This document shows positions 1 to 6,161 of a stretch of 8,022 nucleotides of DNA, piece after piece. Where the stretch lies: NCBI GenBank assembly GCA_944385455.1, contig CALWXI010000019.1, forward strand, positions 1 to 8,022, in the 5' to 3' direction. The notes beneath the pieces were generated by a model. That model was not told where the DNA came from. It searched no databases and saw nothing but the letters and a program-made list of their open reading frames with translations. Origin of the DNA: an uncultured Oscillospiraceae bacterium. GTDB taxonomy: Bacteria > Bacillota > Clostridia > Oscillospirales > Oscillospiraceae. Position numbers and translations under genes: made by a program. How positions within the stretch are numbered: the stretch's first letter is position 1; every line of letters starts with the position of its first letter.

Positions 1-975
1 CACTTGCCACTCTCTGATGTATCTGGAATTCTCATAATACTGCTCCGGAGGGCCGTAATAAAAGCCCGTGGAATAAGGCCGATGGCTCACATGCTCCACC
101 TCATCCCGCCAGACCGGGTCCAGCGGCTGTCCGGCAGCCACGGCGTCCAGACAGTGGCGGTACGCGCCGGTGACAACGGCGGCATAGTAGGCGGATTTGG
201 CGCGGCCCTCGATCTTCAGGCTGGAAAGCCCCGCATCCATGAGATCGTCCAAATGATCGATCATGCACATGTCCCGGGAATTCAGGATGTACGTGCCCCG
301 CTCATCCTCCTCAATGGGGAAGTACTCCCCGGGGCGTTTTTCCTCCATCAGGGCATATTGATAACGGCAGGGCTGCGCGCAAGCTCCCCGGCTGGAATCC
401 CGTCCGGTCATATAATTGCTCAGAAGACACCGGCCGGAATAGCTGACGCACATGGCGCCGTGGACAAACGCCTCGATCTCCAGCTCCGGCGGCGTCTTTT
501 CCCGGATGGTCCGGATCTCCTCCAGACTCACCTCCCGGGCCAGGATCACCCGGGACGCGCCCAGGCCGTACCAGGCCCGGGCGGTCTCATAGTTGCTGAT
601 ACTGGCCTGCGTGGAGATGTGCCGCTTGCACCGGGGGGCGTACCGCCCCGCCAGTGTAAAGGCGCCCAGGTCCGCCACGATGAGGGCATCCACCCCCGCC
701 TCGTTCAGCAGTTCCAGATGGGCGGGCAGGGCGGCAATCTCGTCATTGCGGGGCATGGTGTTGACGGTGCAGTGGACCTTGACGCCATGGCTGTGGGCAA
801 ATGCCACCGCCTCCCGCAGTTCCTCCGGCGTAAAGTTCCCGGCAAAAGCCCGCATCCCAAAGGAGGTTCCCGCCAGATACACGGCGTCAGCGCCGTAGCG
901 CACCGCCATCCGCAGACGCTCCATGTCCCCGGCGGGAGCCAGCAGCTCCGGTACGGAGCGGTCAGTTGCCCACAT
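1..975 (-). CDS. U32 family peptidase-like protein (partial, 3' end outside window)
   Basis: The 325 visible residues open with VPELLAPAGDMERLRMAV, the usual start of U32 proteins, and carry the family signature around residues 168-185 (EAFVHGAMC...SGRC). Cysteines C176, C183, C199 and C237 are spaced like the [4Fe-4S] ligands of UbiU/UbiV-type U32 proteins; C203 (CAQPC) is extra. The region SLKIEGRAKS is also typical. Bacterial U32 members include RlhA and TrhP, which hydroxylate 23S rRNA or tRNA, as well as older collagenase-like annotations. An RNA-modifying role is therefore more likely than proteolysis, but this is family inference. The start ATG at 975 overlaps the mltG stop by 14 bases, suggesting translational coupling; the ribosome binding site (AGTGAG) is weak. 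The mltG-U32 neighbourhood resembles the B. subtilis yrrL-yrrN region. The frame is open to base 1 with no stop, so the C-terminus is missing. Confidence 0.92.
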   Translation of the reverse strand, partial: MWATDRSVPELLAPAGDMERLRMAVRYGADAVYLAGTSFGMRAFAGNFTPEELREAVAFAHSHGVKVHCTVNTMPRNDEIAALPAHLELLNEAGVDALIVADLGAFTLAGRYAPRCKRHISTQASISNYETARAWYGLGASRVILAREVSLEEIRTIREKTPPELEIEAFVHGAMCVSYSGRCLLSNYMTGRDSSRGACAQPCRYQYALMEEKRPGEYFPIEEDERGTYILNSRDMCMIDHLDDLMDAGLSSLKIEGRAKSAYYAAVVTGAYRHCLDAVAAGQPLDPVWRDEVEHVSHRPYSTGFYYGPPEQYYENSRYIREWQV

Positions 976-2116
976 ACTCACTGCTGCTGAGGAAGGCGTT
1001 GTGCTCTTCCAGAGTCTCGGAGAAGTGGTGCAGGCCGTCCTTGCCCAGGGCGTAATAATAATAGTCGCTGCTGGATGGATAAAGCGCGGCATCAATGGAA
1101 GCCGTACCAGGGTTGGCAATGGGCGTGGGGGGCAGCCCCGCGTACTTATAGAGGTTATAAGGAGAGTCCACGGCCTTGTCCTCGTTGGTGATGGCCCCGG
1201 TGTGGTCCGGCAGGGCATAGAGCAGTGAGGCGTCAATGTTGAGCATCTTGTAGGTGCCGTGGCTGCCGCTGTCATTGAGGCGGTTGTAAATGACGGAAGC
1301 AATCATGGACTGATCCGTGCCGTCCGTCTCCTTTTCGATCAGAGAGGCGATGGTAATGATCTCCGCCAGGGAGTATCCGGAATCCTCCACCTGAGCCAGA
1401 CGGTCCTCGGTCATTTTCCGGTCAAAGTTGCTCAGAAGTCTGCCCAGGGCGCTCTCCGGATCGTGGCCGATATAGAATTCATAGGTATCCGGGAAGAGAT
1501 AGCCCTCCAGACGGCTGATGTCCTCGGAGCTGTTGTCAATGAACGAATAATCGAAGTCAGCGGTCTTGGCAGCCTCCAGCAGCGCCTCCTCCGTATTGAC
1601 CTCGTTTTTGGCCAGCAATGCAATGGTCTGCGCCACTGTATAGCCCTCCGGGATAGTAACCCGCACCGTGTCGGCATTCATATTGCCGGAGGAATTCCGC
1701 ATGCCGGTGATCAGGGCCCGGTAATCCATATCGGTGTTCAGCTCATAGGTCCCGATGCCGATCTCGTTTTCCGCGTCGGCAAAGGCCGCAAACAGCTGGA
1801 AAAACCACTTGTAGCGGATCAGACCCGCTTCCTCCAGCTTTCCGGCGATGGACCCCATGTCATCCTCCGCAGTGATCTCCACCGTGACATTGGTAATGGC
1901 ACCGCGATTGAACGCGCAGAAGTCCGACATCAGCAGCCAGCCCACACCGGCCAGAATGGCGGATGACAACAACACCACCAGAAGATAGATCAGAGGATTG
2001 ATATGCTTCCGGCGCCGCCTGGCGGGGCCATTTTTCCGGGCCTGCTGAGACGCATGGCTGCGGCGTACCTCCCGGGCATCCCAGCTGGCGGTATCGCCCT
2101 TTTTAAAATCTGCCAT
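962..2116 (-). CDS. mltG: Endolytic peptidoglycan transglycosylase MltG (YceG-like)
   Basis: This protein of 384 residues cuts nascent glycan strands in the periplasmic or extracellular space and is thought to set strand length during elongation. A basic cytoplasmic N-terminus (ARRRRKH near 31-38) is followed by one membrane segment at about 39-63. A YceG domain follows, with VTIPEGYTVAQTIALL, LEGYLFPDTYEF, the catalytic segment IASLIEKET (probable catalytic Glu E261, matching E218 of E. coli MltG) and PTPIANPG ending near 337. Length and domain order are normal and no LysM domain is seen. An ATG at 2128 is also in frame, but GGAGG lies five bases before the ATG at 2116, which I take as the start. 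It overlaps the downstream U32 gene by 14 bases. Its 5' end faces a divergent small gene across about 145 bases; no convincing promoter was found there. Confidence 0.95.
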   Translation of the reverse strand: MADFKKGDTASWDAREVRRSHASQQARKNGPARRRRKHINPLIYLLVVLLSSAILAGVGWLLMSDFCAFNRGAITNVTVEITAEDDMGSIAGKLEEAGLIRYKWFFQLFAAFADAENEIGIGTYELNTDMDYRALITGMRNSSGNMNADTVRVTIPEGYTVAQTIALLAKNEVNTEEALLEAAKTADFDYSFIDNSSEDISRLEGYLFPDTYEFYIGHDPESALGRLLSNFDRKMTEDRLAQVEDSGYSLAEIITIASLIEKETDGTDQSMIASVIYNRLNDSGSHGTYKMLNIDASLLYALPDHTGAITNEDKAVDSPYNLYKYAGLPPTPIANPGTASIDAALYPSSSDYYYYALGKDGLHHFSETLEEHNAFLSSSEYVGN

Positions 2117-2260
2117 TGAAACCTCCATACTTCCCCGCCGGGCAGAGTGCCTGCGGGCTCATTCCTGTTTCCTCGTGTGGTCTGCTCAAAAATTTGCGGC
2201 GGTCAGGCCCCATCGAGGGTCACCGGCGCATAGACTGTGGTAAAGCGAGGTGACAAACAT

Positions 2261-2431
2261 ATGTGCCTGAACAACGGAACCAACGACTGCTCCTGCCTGT
2301 GGCTCATCATCATCGTCGTCCTCCTGGTGTGTTGCTGCGGCTCTTGGGGCGGCGGCAGCTGTGGTTGTGGCTGTGGCTGCGGCGGAAACTGCAACTGCGG
2401 CTGCGGAGACAACTGCGGCAACTGCTGCTGA
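2261..2431 (+). CDS. Small cysteine- and glycine-rich membrane peptide, unknown function
   Basis: The gene encodes 56 residues. A short polar N-terminus with C2, C10 and C12 is followed by a hydrophobic stretch at 13-23 (LWLIIIVVLLV), then CCCGSWGGG and a tail of GCGC/GNCNCGC repeats ending in CC. Sixteen residues are cysteine. GAGGTG lies seven bases before the ATG at 2261; an in-frame ATG at 2237 has no such site. It is the only plus-strand protein gene in the core region, sitting between mltG (divergent) and tmk (convergent). A hairpin follows ten bases after the stop. I do not recognise a named family, although similar short Cys/Gly-rich peptides with one hydrophobic segment are common in Clostridia. 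Metal binding or disulfide-rich surface attachment are possible roles but are guesses. The good ribosome binding site, compact frame and terminator-like hairpin favour a real gene. Confidence 0.65.
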   Translation: MCLNNGTNDCSCLWLIIIVVLLVCCCGSWGGGSCGCGCGCGGNCNCGCGDNCGNCC

Positions 2432-2440
2432 CCTGTCCGG

Positions 2441-2470
2441 TGCGGAGTGGAGCGAAAGCTCCATTCCGCA
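2441..2470. terminator. Hairpin between convergent genes, probable bidirectional terminator
   Basis: TGCGGAGTGGAGC (2441-2453) pairs with GCTCCATTCCGCA (2458-2470) over 13 bp with one G-U pair, closing a GAAA loop. It lies between the stop of the Cys-rich peptide gene (2431) and the end of tmk (2493), as expected for a shared terminator. Neither side has a proper U-tract (ATATTTGG follows on the plus strand), so it may act in RNA stability or need a factor. Confidence 0.55.
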
Positions 2471-2492
2471 ATATTTGGAAAGGGTACAAGCT

Positions 2493-3158
2493 TTACAGAA
2501 GATCCTGTATGTTCCCGTAGACCTGCTGGTGGATATCCTCCGGCGTCCGGGGTTCACCGCCCTCCGCGCAGGCGATCACGGTCCAGCCGCAGGCGAAAGC
2601 CACCGCTCCCGCTGCCTCCCGGCACCGGCGCAGATACGCCTGGTCCCGTTCGTGAATATCTGCATGGGTGCCGGCGTCGTGTTCCCGGCGGCGCATCATA
2701 CGCACCGTGACCTCCGTCGGCATATCCAGATAGAGCACCCGGTCCGGCGCAGGCAGACCCAGCCGCCGGTATTCCAGATCAAAGAGCCACTCCACGAAAG
2801 CCATCCGCTCCCCTTCCGGGAGCTTGGAGGCCTGGTGCACCGCGTTGGAGGTGGTGTACCGATTGGCCACGATCAGTCCGCCCGCCTCGTAAAAGGGGCC
2901 CCAATCCTCCCTATATGACGCAAAACGATCCACCGCAAACAGGGTGGAGGCCGCGTAGGCATTCACATCTCCCGGGGCTTTTCCCAGGGTCCCCTCCAAA
3001 TACAGCCGGGCAGGCTCCGCGAAGGGGTTCCCATACCGGGGAAAGTCGATGAGGTGATACGGCACGCCTTCCCGCTCCAGCCGCCGGCAGAGCATCTGCG
3101 CCTGGGTGGTCTTGCCAGAGCCGTCCGTTCCCTCAAATACGATCAGTCTTCCTTTCAT
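2493..3158 (-). CDS. tmk: Thymidylate kinase (dTMP kinase)
   Basis: This 221-residue cytoplasmic enzyme phosphorylates dTMP to dTDP with ATP, on the path to dTTP. The P-loop GTDGSGKTT is at 10-18, FPRYGNP at 39-45, the DR motif at 77-78 (VDRF), NRYTTSNAVHQ at 99-109 and an arginine-rich lid, RRREHDAGTHADIHERD, at 156-172. All are typical of TMPK, and the length is normal. The frame is open further upstream, but the ATG at 3158 fits the family N-terminus (MKGRLIVFEGTDG) and follows AGGAGAA by nine bases. Its start overlaps the stop of the TagA-like gene as ATGA, so the two are almost certainly one transcript with coupled translation. A hairpin follows the gene. Confidence 0.96.
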   Translation of the reverse strand: MKGRLIVFEGTDGSGKTTQAQMLCRRLEREGVPYHLIDFPRYGNPFAEPARLYLEGTLGKAPGDVNAYAASTLFAVDRFASYREDWGPFYEAGGLIVANRYTTSNAVHQASKLPEGERMAFVEWLFDLEYRRLGLPAPDRVLYLDMPTEVTVRMMRRREHDAGTHADIHERDQAYLRRCREAAGAVAFACGWTVIACAEGGEPRTPEDIHQQVYGNIQDLL

Positions 3159-3874
3159 CTGCGGCGCTTCTCCTGCTGCACATGAACCAAAAACAGCGGC
3201 AGCTTCATCATCCGGCCGATGCGCCGCGGTTCTTTGCAAAGGCGGTAAAACCACTCCAGTCCGTGGTCGGACCAAAACTTTGGGGCCCGTGTCACCACAC
3301 CGGCAAAGACATCCAGACTGCCGCCCAAACCGCACAAAAGCCGGGCTCCGGTGGCTGTCCCGTTTTTCCGCATCCAAAACTCCTGCTTCGGCGCTCCCAG
3401 GCAGACGAACACCACATCGGCTCCGCTTTTCCGGATCGCCTCCACCACCGGGCCATCCTCCCGGAAATACCCGTCATGGGTGCCGGCGATCCGCAGTCCC
3501 GGATAAGCGGCAGCCAGTCTCTCCGCTGCCAGCTCCGCCACGCCGGGCTTCGCCCCCAAAAGATACAAAGACATTCTCCGCTGTGCCATCTTCCCCATCA
3601 AGGAGCCGGCAAATTCAATCCCCGGCGTCCTCTCCCGCAGGGGCGTACCCAGCATTTTGGCGCCTTTGATGACGCCAATGCCATCCGCCAACACCAAATC
3701 CGCGCCGTTGACCGCTTCCATGACCTGTGCGTCGGCCCTGCAGGCCTCTACGATCTCGGGGTTGGGCGTCACCACATAGTGGGGTCCCTCCTCCTCCAGA
3801 AACGTCATGGCCTGATCAACCGCCTCTTCCATGGTCACATTGTCGAATCCCACGCCCAGTACGTCGACGCGCAT
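3155..3874 (-). CDS. WecG/TagA/CpsF family glycosyltransferase
   Basis: This GT26 enzyme has 239 residues. Family members transfer a sugar, ManNAc in TagA and ManNAcA in WecG, from a UDP donor to an undecaprenyl-diphosphate-linked GlcNAc during synthesis of teichoic acid or other surface glycans. Conserved blocks are VTPNPEIV (35-42), ADGIGVIKGA (63-72), LYLLGAKPG (103-111), LGAPKQEFW (159-167) and GGSLDVFAG (184-192). T36 and D64 match the active-site Thr and Asp of Thermoanaerobacter TagA. The C-terminal tail (about 195-239), rich in Arg and aromatic residues (WFYRLCKEPRRIGRM), fits the membrane-contacting appendage that completes the active site. AGGTG lies about six bases before the ATG at 3874. 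No other glycan genes are in the window, so the acceptor and final polymer are unknown. The gene heads a two-gene unit with tmk. Confidence 0.93.
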   Translation of the reverse strand: MRVDVLGVGFDNVTMEEAVDQAMTFLEEEGPHYVVTPNPEIVEACRADAQVMEAVNGADLVLADGIGVIKGAKMLGTPLRERTPGIEFAGSLMGKMAQRRMSLYLLGAKPGVAELAAERLAAAYPGLRIAGTHDGYFREDGPVVEAIRKSGADVVFVCLGAPKQEFWMRKNGTATGARLLCGLGGSLDVFAGVVTRAPKFWSDHGLEWFYRLCKEPRRIGRMMKLPLFLVHVQQEKRRR

Positions 3875-3912
3875 GCAATCACCTGCTCCATTATGAACTC
3901 ATACATTTTGAT

Positions 3913-3941
3913 ATTATATCACACAGGTCGACCTTTGTGCA
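3913..3941 (-). promoter_or_regulatory. Extended -10 sigma-A promoter for the glycosyltransferase-tmk unit
   Basis: On the minus strand, a perfect TATAAT (3918-3913) is preceded by TGA, giving an extended -10. TGCACA (3941-3936) sits 17 bases upstream as a partial -35. The predicted transcription start is near 3906, giving a leader of about 32 bases before the ATG at 3874. The spacer is filled by an inverted repeat listed separately. Confidence 0.75.
3920..3939. promoter_or_regulatory. Palindromic operator-like site within the promoter spacer
   Basis: A perfect 10-bp palindrome, AGGTCGACCT (3925-3934), extends to 20 bp (3920-3939, CACA at one end and TGTG at the other) with a single mismatched pair. 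It lies between the -35 and -10 elements of the minus-strand promoter, where a bound dimeric repressor would block RNA polymerase. It lies upstream of the transcription start, so it is not an RNA hairpin of this transcript. The regulator is unknown. Confidence 0.5.
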
Positions 3942-3970
3942 ACCAAAATCCGATCCCAGCTTCCCTGCGG

Positions 3971-4002
3971 GCAAGAAAAAAGAGAGGCGGCTGCCTCTCT
4001 TT
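3971..4002 (-). terminator. Intrinsic terminator of rplS
   Basis: On the minus strand a 10-bp perfect stem, AAAGAGAGGC / GCCTCTCTTT (4002-3993 and 3988-3979), closes an AGCC loop and runs into a T-rich tract (TTTTTTCTTG including the end of the stem). It starts eleven bases after the rplS stop codon and separates rplS from the glycosyltransferase promoter. Confidence 0.93.
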
Positions 4003-4012
4003 ATCCTTAGGA

Positions 4013-4354
4013 TCAAAGCTTTTCCTTGACTTTGGCACCCTTGCCCACGCGGCCGCGCAGATAGTACAGCTTGGCACGGCGAACAGCGCCGTTGCGCACC
4101 ACCTCGATGGTGGCAATGGAGGGAGAGTGCACAGGGAACACCTTCTCCACACCCACGCCGTAAGAAATGCGGCGAACGGTGATGGTCTCCTCAATGCCGC
4201 CGTGCTTCTTGGCGATGACGGTGCCCTCGAAGACCTGGATGCGCTCACGGGAGCCTTCCTTCACCTTCACGTGGACACGCACGGTATCGCCGATCTGGAC
4301 CTTGGGGGCTTCAGCGGCCAGGGTTTCCTTGTTCAGTTCCTTGATGAGATCCAT
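4013..4354 (-). CDS. rplS: 50S ribosomal protein L19
   Basis: This 113-residue protein of the large subunit lies near the 30S interface. The family signature is clear: GDTVRVHVKVKEGSRERIQVFEGTVIAKKHGG (22-53), TITVRRISYGVGVEKVFPVHSP (58-79) and VVRNGAVRRAKLYYLRGRVGKGAKVKE (85-111). The length is normal. AGGAGG lies nine bases before the ATG at 4354. The gene has its own promoter, a structured leader and an intrinsic terminator, so it is a monocistronic unit. The usual rpsP-rimM-trmD neighbours are absent, as also happens in some other Firmicutes. Confidence 0.98.
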   Translation of the reverse strand: MDLIKELNKETLAAEAPKVQIGDTVRVHVKVKEGSRERIQVFEGTVIAKKHGGIEETITVRRISYGVGVEKVFPVHSPSIATIEVVRNGAVRRAKLYYLRGRVGKGAKVKEKL

Positions 4355-4376
4355 GGATATTTTCCTCCTAATTTAT

Positions 4377-4441
4377 AGGTGTTCGTGCCGCTGATTCCGC
4401 GCCCTGACGCTCCTTGGCCGGCGCACGGCAGAGGACCACCC
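4377..4441 (-). promoter_or_regulatory. Structured 5' leader of rplS, candidate L19 autoregulatory leader
   Basis: In the rplS leader three nested pairings can be drawn on the minus strand. GGGTG (4441-4437) pairs with CACCT (4381-4377), TGCCG (4430-4426) with CGGCA (4390-4386), and TGCGCC (4425-4420) with GGCGCG (4403-4398, one G-U). The 3' strand of the outer stem ends seven bases from the AGGAGG site (4369-4364). L19 leaders with autoregulatory function are described in Firmicutes; whether this fold matches that family was not tested. Confidence 0.45.
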
Positions 4442-4456
4442 TTTGTAAGCCCTGAT

Positions 4457-4485
4457 AGTTTACCACACGTTTCCCGTCTTTGCAA
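4457..4485 (-). promoter_or_regulatory. Sigma-A promoter of rplS
   Basis: On the minus strand TTGCAA (4485-4480) and TAAACT (4462-4457) are separated by 17 bases. Each matches four of six consensus positions. The predicted start is near 4450, about 95 bases before the rplS ATG, which leaves room for the structured leader. The -35 box begins four bases after the M50 gene stop, and no terminator separates them, so read-through from the protease unit is possible. Confidence 0.6.
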
Positions 4486-4488
4486 GCA

Positions 4489-5088
4489 TTATTTTACAAA
4501 ATGCCCCTGCCGCAGTTCCGCCGCGCCATAGCCCACAGCCCCCGCCGCCGCAGGCAAGAGCCACAGGCTCCCGCCTGTGCTCCACATCACGCTCACGGCA
4601 GCGGCGCAGACTCCCGCCGCCGTTACCACAGCGCTCCACCGTGCCGCCCGTTCCCCTGCTTCCGGTCCTGCCGCCCAGGATACCAGGAGGTCCAGTGCCC
4701 GTCCGCCATCCAGCGGGTAGAGCGGCAGCAGGTTGAAGGCTGCCAGCATCAGGTGGACACCGATCTCTACCACCGGCGGATGCTCCGGCAGCGTCAGCAC
4801 CGCCGCTGCCGCCAGATTGGCTGCCGGTCCCGCCAGCACCGCCAAGAGTTCCGCGCTATAGGAAAGTTCCCCGCTGCTGGTCTCCAGCACCGCGCCCAGC
4901 GCGCTGATCCGCAGCCTCCGGATATCCGCTCCCTTCCACAGGAGTACCAGACAGTGTCCCGCCTCATGGATACCGGCTGCCAGCACCACCGTCCCCAGCA
5001 GCGCCCACCCATTGGCCAGTCCAAACCAGCCGCTGAGAAGAAAAAAGGCGGGAGAGATCTCTACCCGCCCGTCAAAGATCTGCCACAT
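4489..5088 (-). CDS. M50 site-2 family membrane metalloprotease (SpoIVFB-like)
   Basis: The protein has 199 residues from the ATG at 5088. It is a multi-pass membrane protease expected to cleave substrates within the bilayer. The zinc motif HEAGH is at 41-45 (H41, E42, H45) inside a hydrophobic helix. AGPAANL follows at 86-92 and the second ligand motif NLLPLYPLDGG at 119-129 (D127). This arrangement matches SpoIVFB, which releases active sigma-K in sporulating mother cells; other M50 proteins of similar size exist, so the substrate is not proven. The frame also opens at a TTG (5130), but the ATG at 5088 fits the SpoIVFB-like N-terminus. That ATG has no good ribosome binding site and overlaps the upstream M23 gene by 17 bases, so translation is probably coupled. 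No CBS domain is present. Confidence 0.88.
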   Translation of the reverse strand: MWQIFDGRVEISPAFFLLSGWFGLANGWALLGTVVLAAGIHEAGHCLVLLWKGADIRRLRISALGAVLETSSGELSYSAELLAVLAGPAANLAAAAVLTLPEHPPVVEIGVHLMLAAFNLLPLYPLDGGRALDLLVSWAAGPEAGERAARWSAVVTAAGVCAAAVSVMWSTGGSLWLLPAAAGAVGYGAAELRQGHFVK

Positions 5089-6019
5089 AATAAATGGGAT
5101 TGAGATACTCTCCGTCCTTGTGGATCTCAAAATGCAGATGCGGCCCGGTGGCCATACCGGTCTCCCCTACCTCGGCGATCTTCTCTCCGCGCTCCACGGC
5201 AGCACCGGAGGAGGCTGTGATCCGGCTGCAGTGGGCATATAATGTGGAGATGCCACTGCCGTGATCCACGATGCAGTACTTTCCATAACTGCTGCTCTCC
5301 CCCACCACGCTGACCGTTCCCGCCGCAAAGCTGACGATCTGCGTGCCCGTGTCGGCGGCCAGATCCACACCGTAATGGAATCGCTCCTCCCCTTCCACGG
5401 GGTGTTCACGATAGCCAAAATCGGAGGAGATCACACCGGATACCGGTGTGCAGTAGTCAAAGCCCAGGATCGACTGCTCCAAGGTCACATCCTCCGGAAG
5501 ATTCTCATCGGAATAGCGTACATAGGCCAGAGTGGACACCTCCGTCTGCTCCGATGCCGAAACTTCCGTCTGCCCTGTTTCTTCCGACTCCTTATGGTAA
5601 CTCCTGAGCGCATCCATTGCCGTTTCATAGATCTCGCCTGCCGGTGCCGCTGTTTCCTGTGCCATTTCCGTCTCCGGCGCAAAAACGGCGCGGTACACCT
5701 CCTGCGCCGCTCCATCCAGATCCGATTGCCCTGAAAAAGCCCGGCCCACGGCGGAAAACACGCTCTGCACATCCATATTTTTCTGCAATGCGTCGGACAG
5801 CCACTGATTGACCTGCGCCATCCGTTCCGGCAGCAGCAGTTTCACCGCCACCAGCAACACAAAGGCTCCGGCGCACACCACCAGCTGAATCAGGCGCTGC
5901 CGCTCCCGCGGCGTCAACGGCTCGTCGGTGCCGGAGGTCCGCACGCCGCCGGTATGCCTGTGCCGCCGCACCTGTGATACCACGCTGCCGCTCTTGCGTC
6001 TGATCCGCCGCGAAGTCAT
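5072..6019 (-). CDS. M23 family metallopeptidase, single-pass membrane protein (SpoIVFA/SpoIIQ-like position)
   Basis: The 315 residues comprise a basic cytoplasmic N-terminus (1-42), one membrane segment at about 43-63, an acidic, probably flexible linker (about 70-190), and a C-terminal LytM/M23 domain (about 190-315). The zinc and catalytic positions are all present: H215 and D219 (HYGVD), H263 (LYAHCS), and H294 and H296 (HLHFE). It could therefore be an active endopeptidase on peptidoglycan cross-bridges or stem peptides. The gene overlaps an M50 protease gene, as spoIVFA precedes spoIVFB in Bacillus, where SpoIVFA carries a degenerate M23 domain and holds SpoIVFB in check. That partner role is inference. 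GGGAGG ends about eight bases before the ATG at 6019; upstream in-frame starts lack such a site. Confidence 0.88.
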   Translation of the reverse strand: MTSRRIRRKSGSVVSQVRRHRHTGGVRTSGTDEPLTPRERQRLIQLVVCAGAFVLLVAVKLLLPERMAQVNQWLSDALQKNMDVQSVFSAVGRAFSGQSDLDGAAQEVYRAVFAPETEMAQETAAPAGEIYETAMDALRSYHKESEETGQTEVSASEQTEVSTLAYVRYSDENLPEDVTLEQSILGFDYCTPVSGVISSDFGYREHPVEGEERFHYGVDLAADTGTQIVSFAAGTVSVVGESSSYGKYCIVDHGSGISTLYAHCSRITASSGAAVERGEKIAEVGETGMATGPHLHFEIHKDGEYLNPIYYVADL

Positions 6020-6064
6020 AAAGCACCCCTCCCACAAGTCACTATGCTCAACGGTATGCGTGGG

Positions 6065-6072
6065 ATTATATG
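6065..6072 (-). promoter_or_regulatory. Possible -10 element for the M23-M50 unit
   Basis: The minus strand reads CATATAAT (6072-6065), containing a perfect sigma-A TATAAT and also fitting the CATAnnnT -10 shared by sporulation sigma-E/sigma-K promoters. The predicted start near 6058 leaves a leader of about 40 bases. No good sigma-A -35 lies 17 bases upstream (GGTGTT), and no clear sigma-E -35 either. Confidence 0.35.
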
Positions 6073-6081
6073 AATAGAACC

Positions 6082-6110
6082 TTGACAAACACCGTGTTTT
6101 TGCTTATAAT
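6082..6110 (+). promoter_or_regulatory. Consensus sigma-A promoter for tRNA-Pro
   Basis: A perfect TTGACA (6082-6087) and a perfect TATAAT (6105-6110) are separated by 17 bases. The predicted transcription start near 6117 gives a 5' leader of about 45 bases before the tRNA at 6162. This full-consensus strength suits a stable RNA gene. Confidence 0.92.
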
Positions 6111-6161
6111 GGAAAAGCTGTATCGAAGTGTATGTCACCTCTTTGTGCGGCGAATGATTTT

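Noticed and set aside
4..990. Long plus-strand open frame opposite the U32 gene
   Set aside because: It is the antisense shadow of a GC-rich gene with clear U32 motifs on the other strand, and its peptide has no recognisable family.
2194..2236. Possible plus-strand promoter (TTGCGG and TAGACT) for the Cys-rich peptide gene
   Set aside because: The spacing is 31 bases, far from the usual 17, and TAGACT matches only four of six positions.
3182..4378. Long plus-strand frame spanning the glycosyltransferase gene and rplS
   Set aside because: It runs antisense through two certain genes, their terminator and promoter. It is a base-composition artefact.
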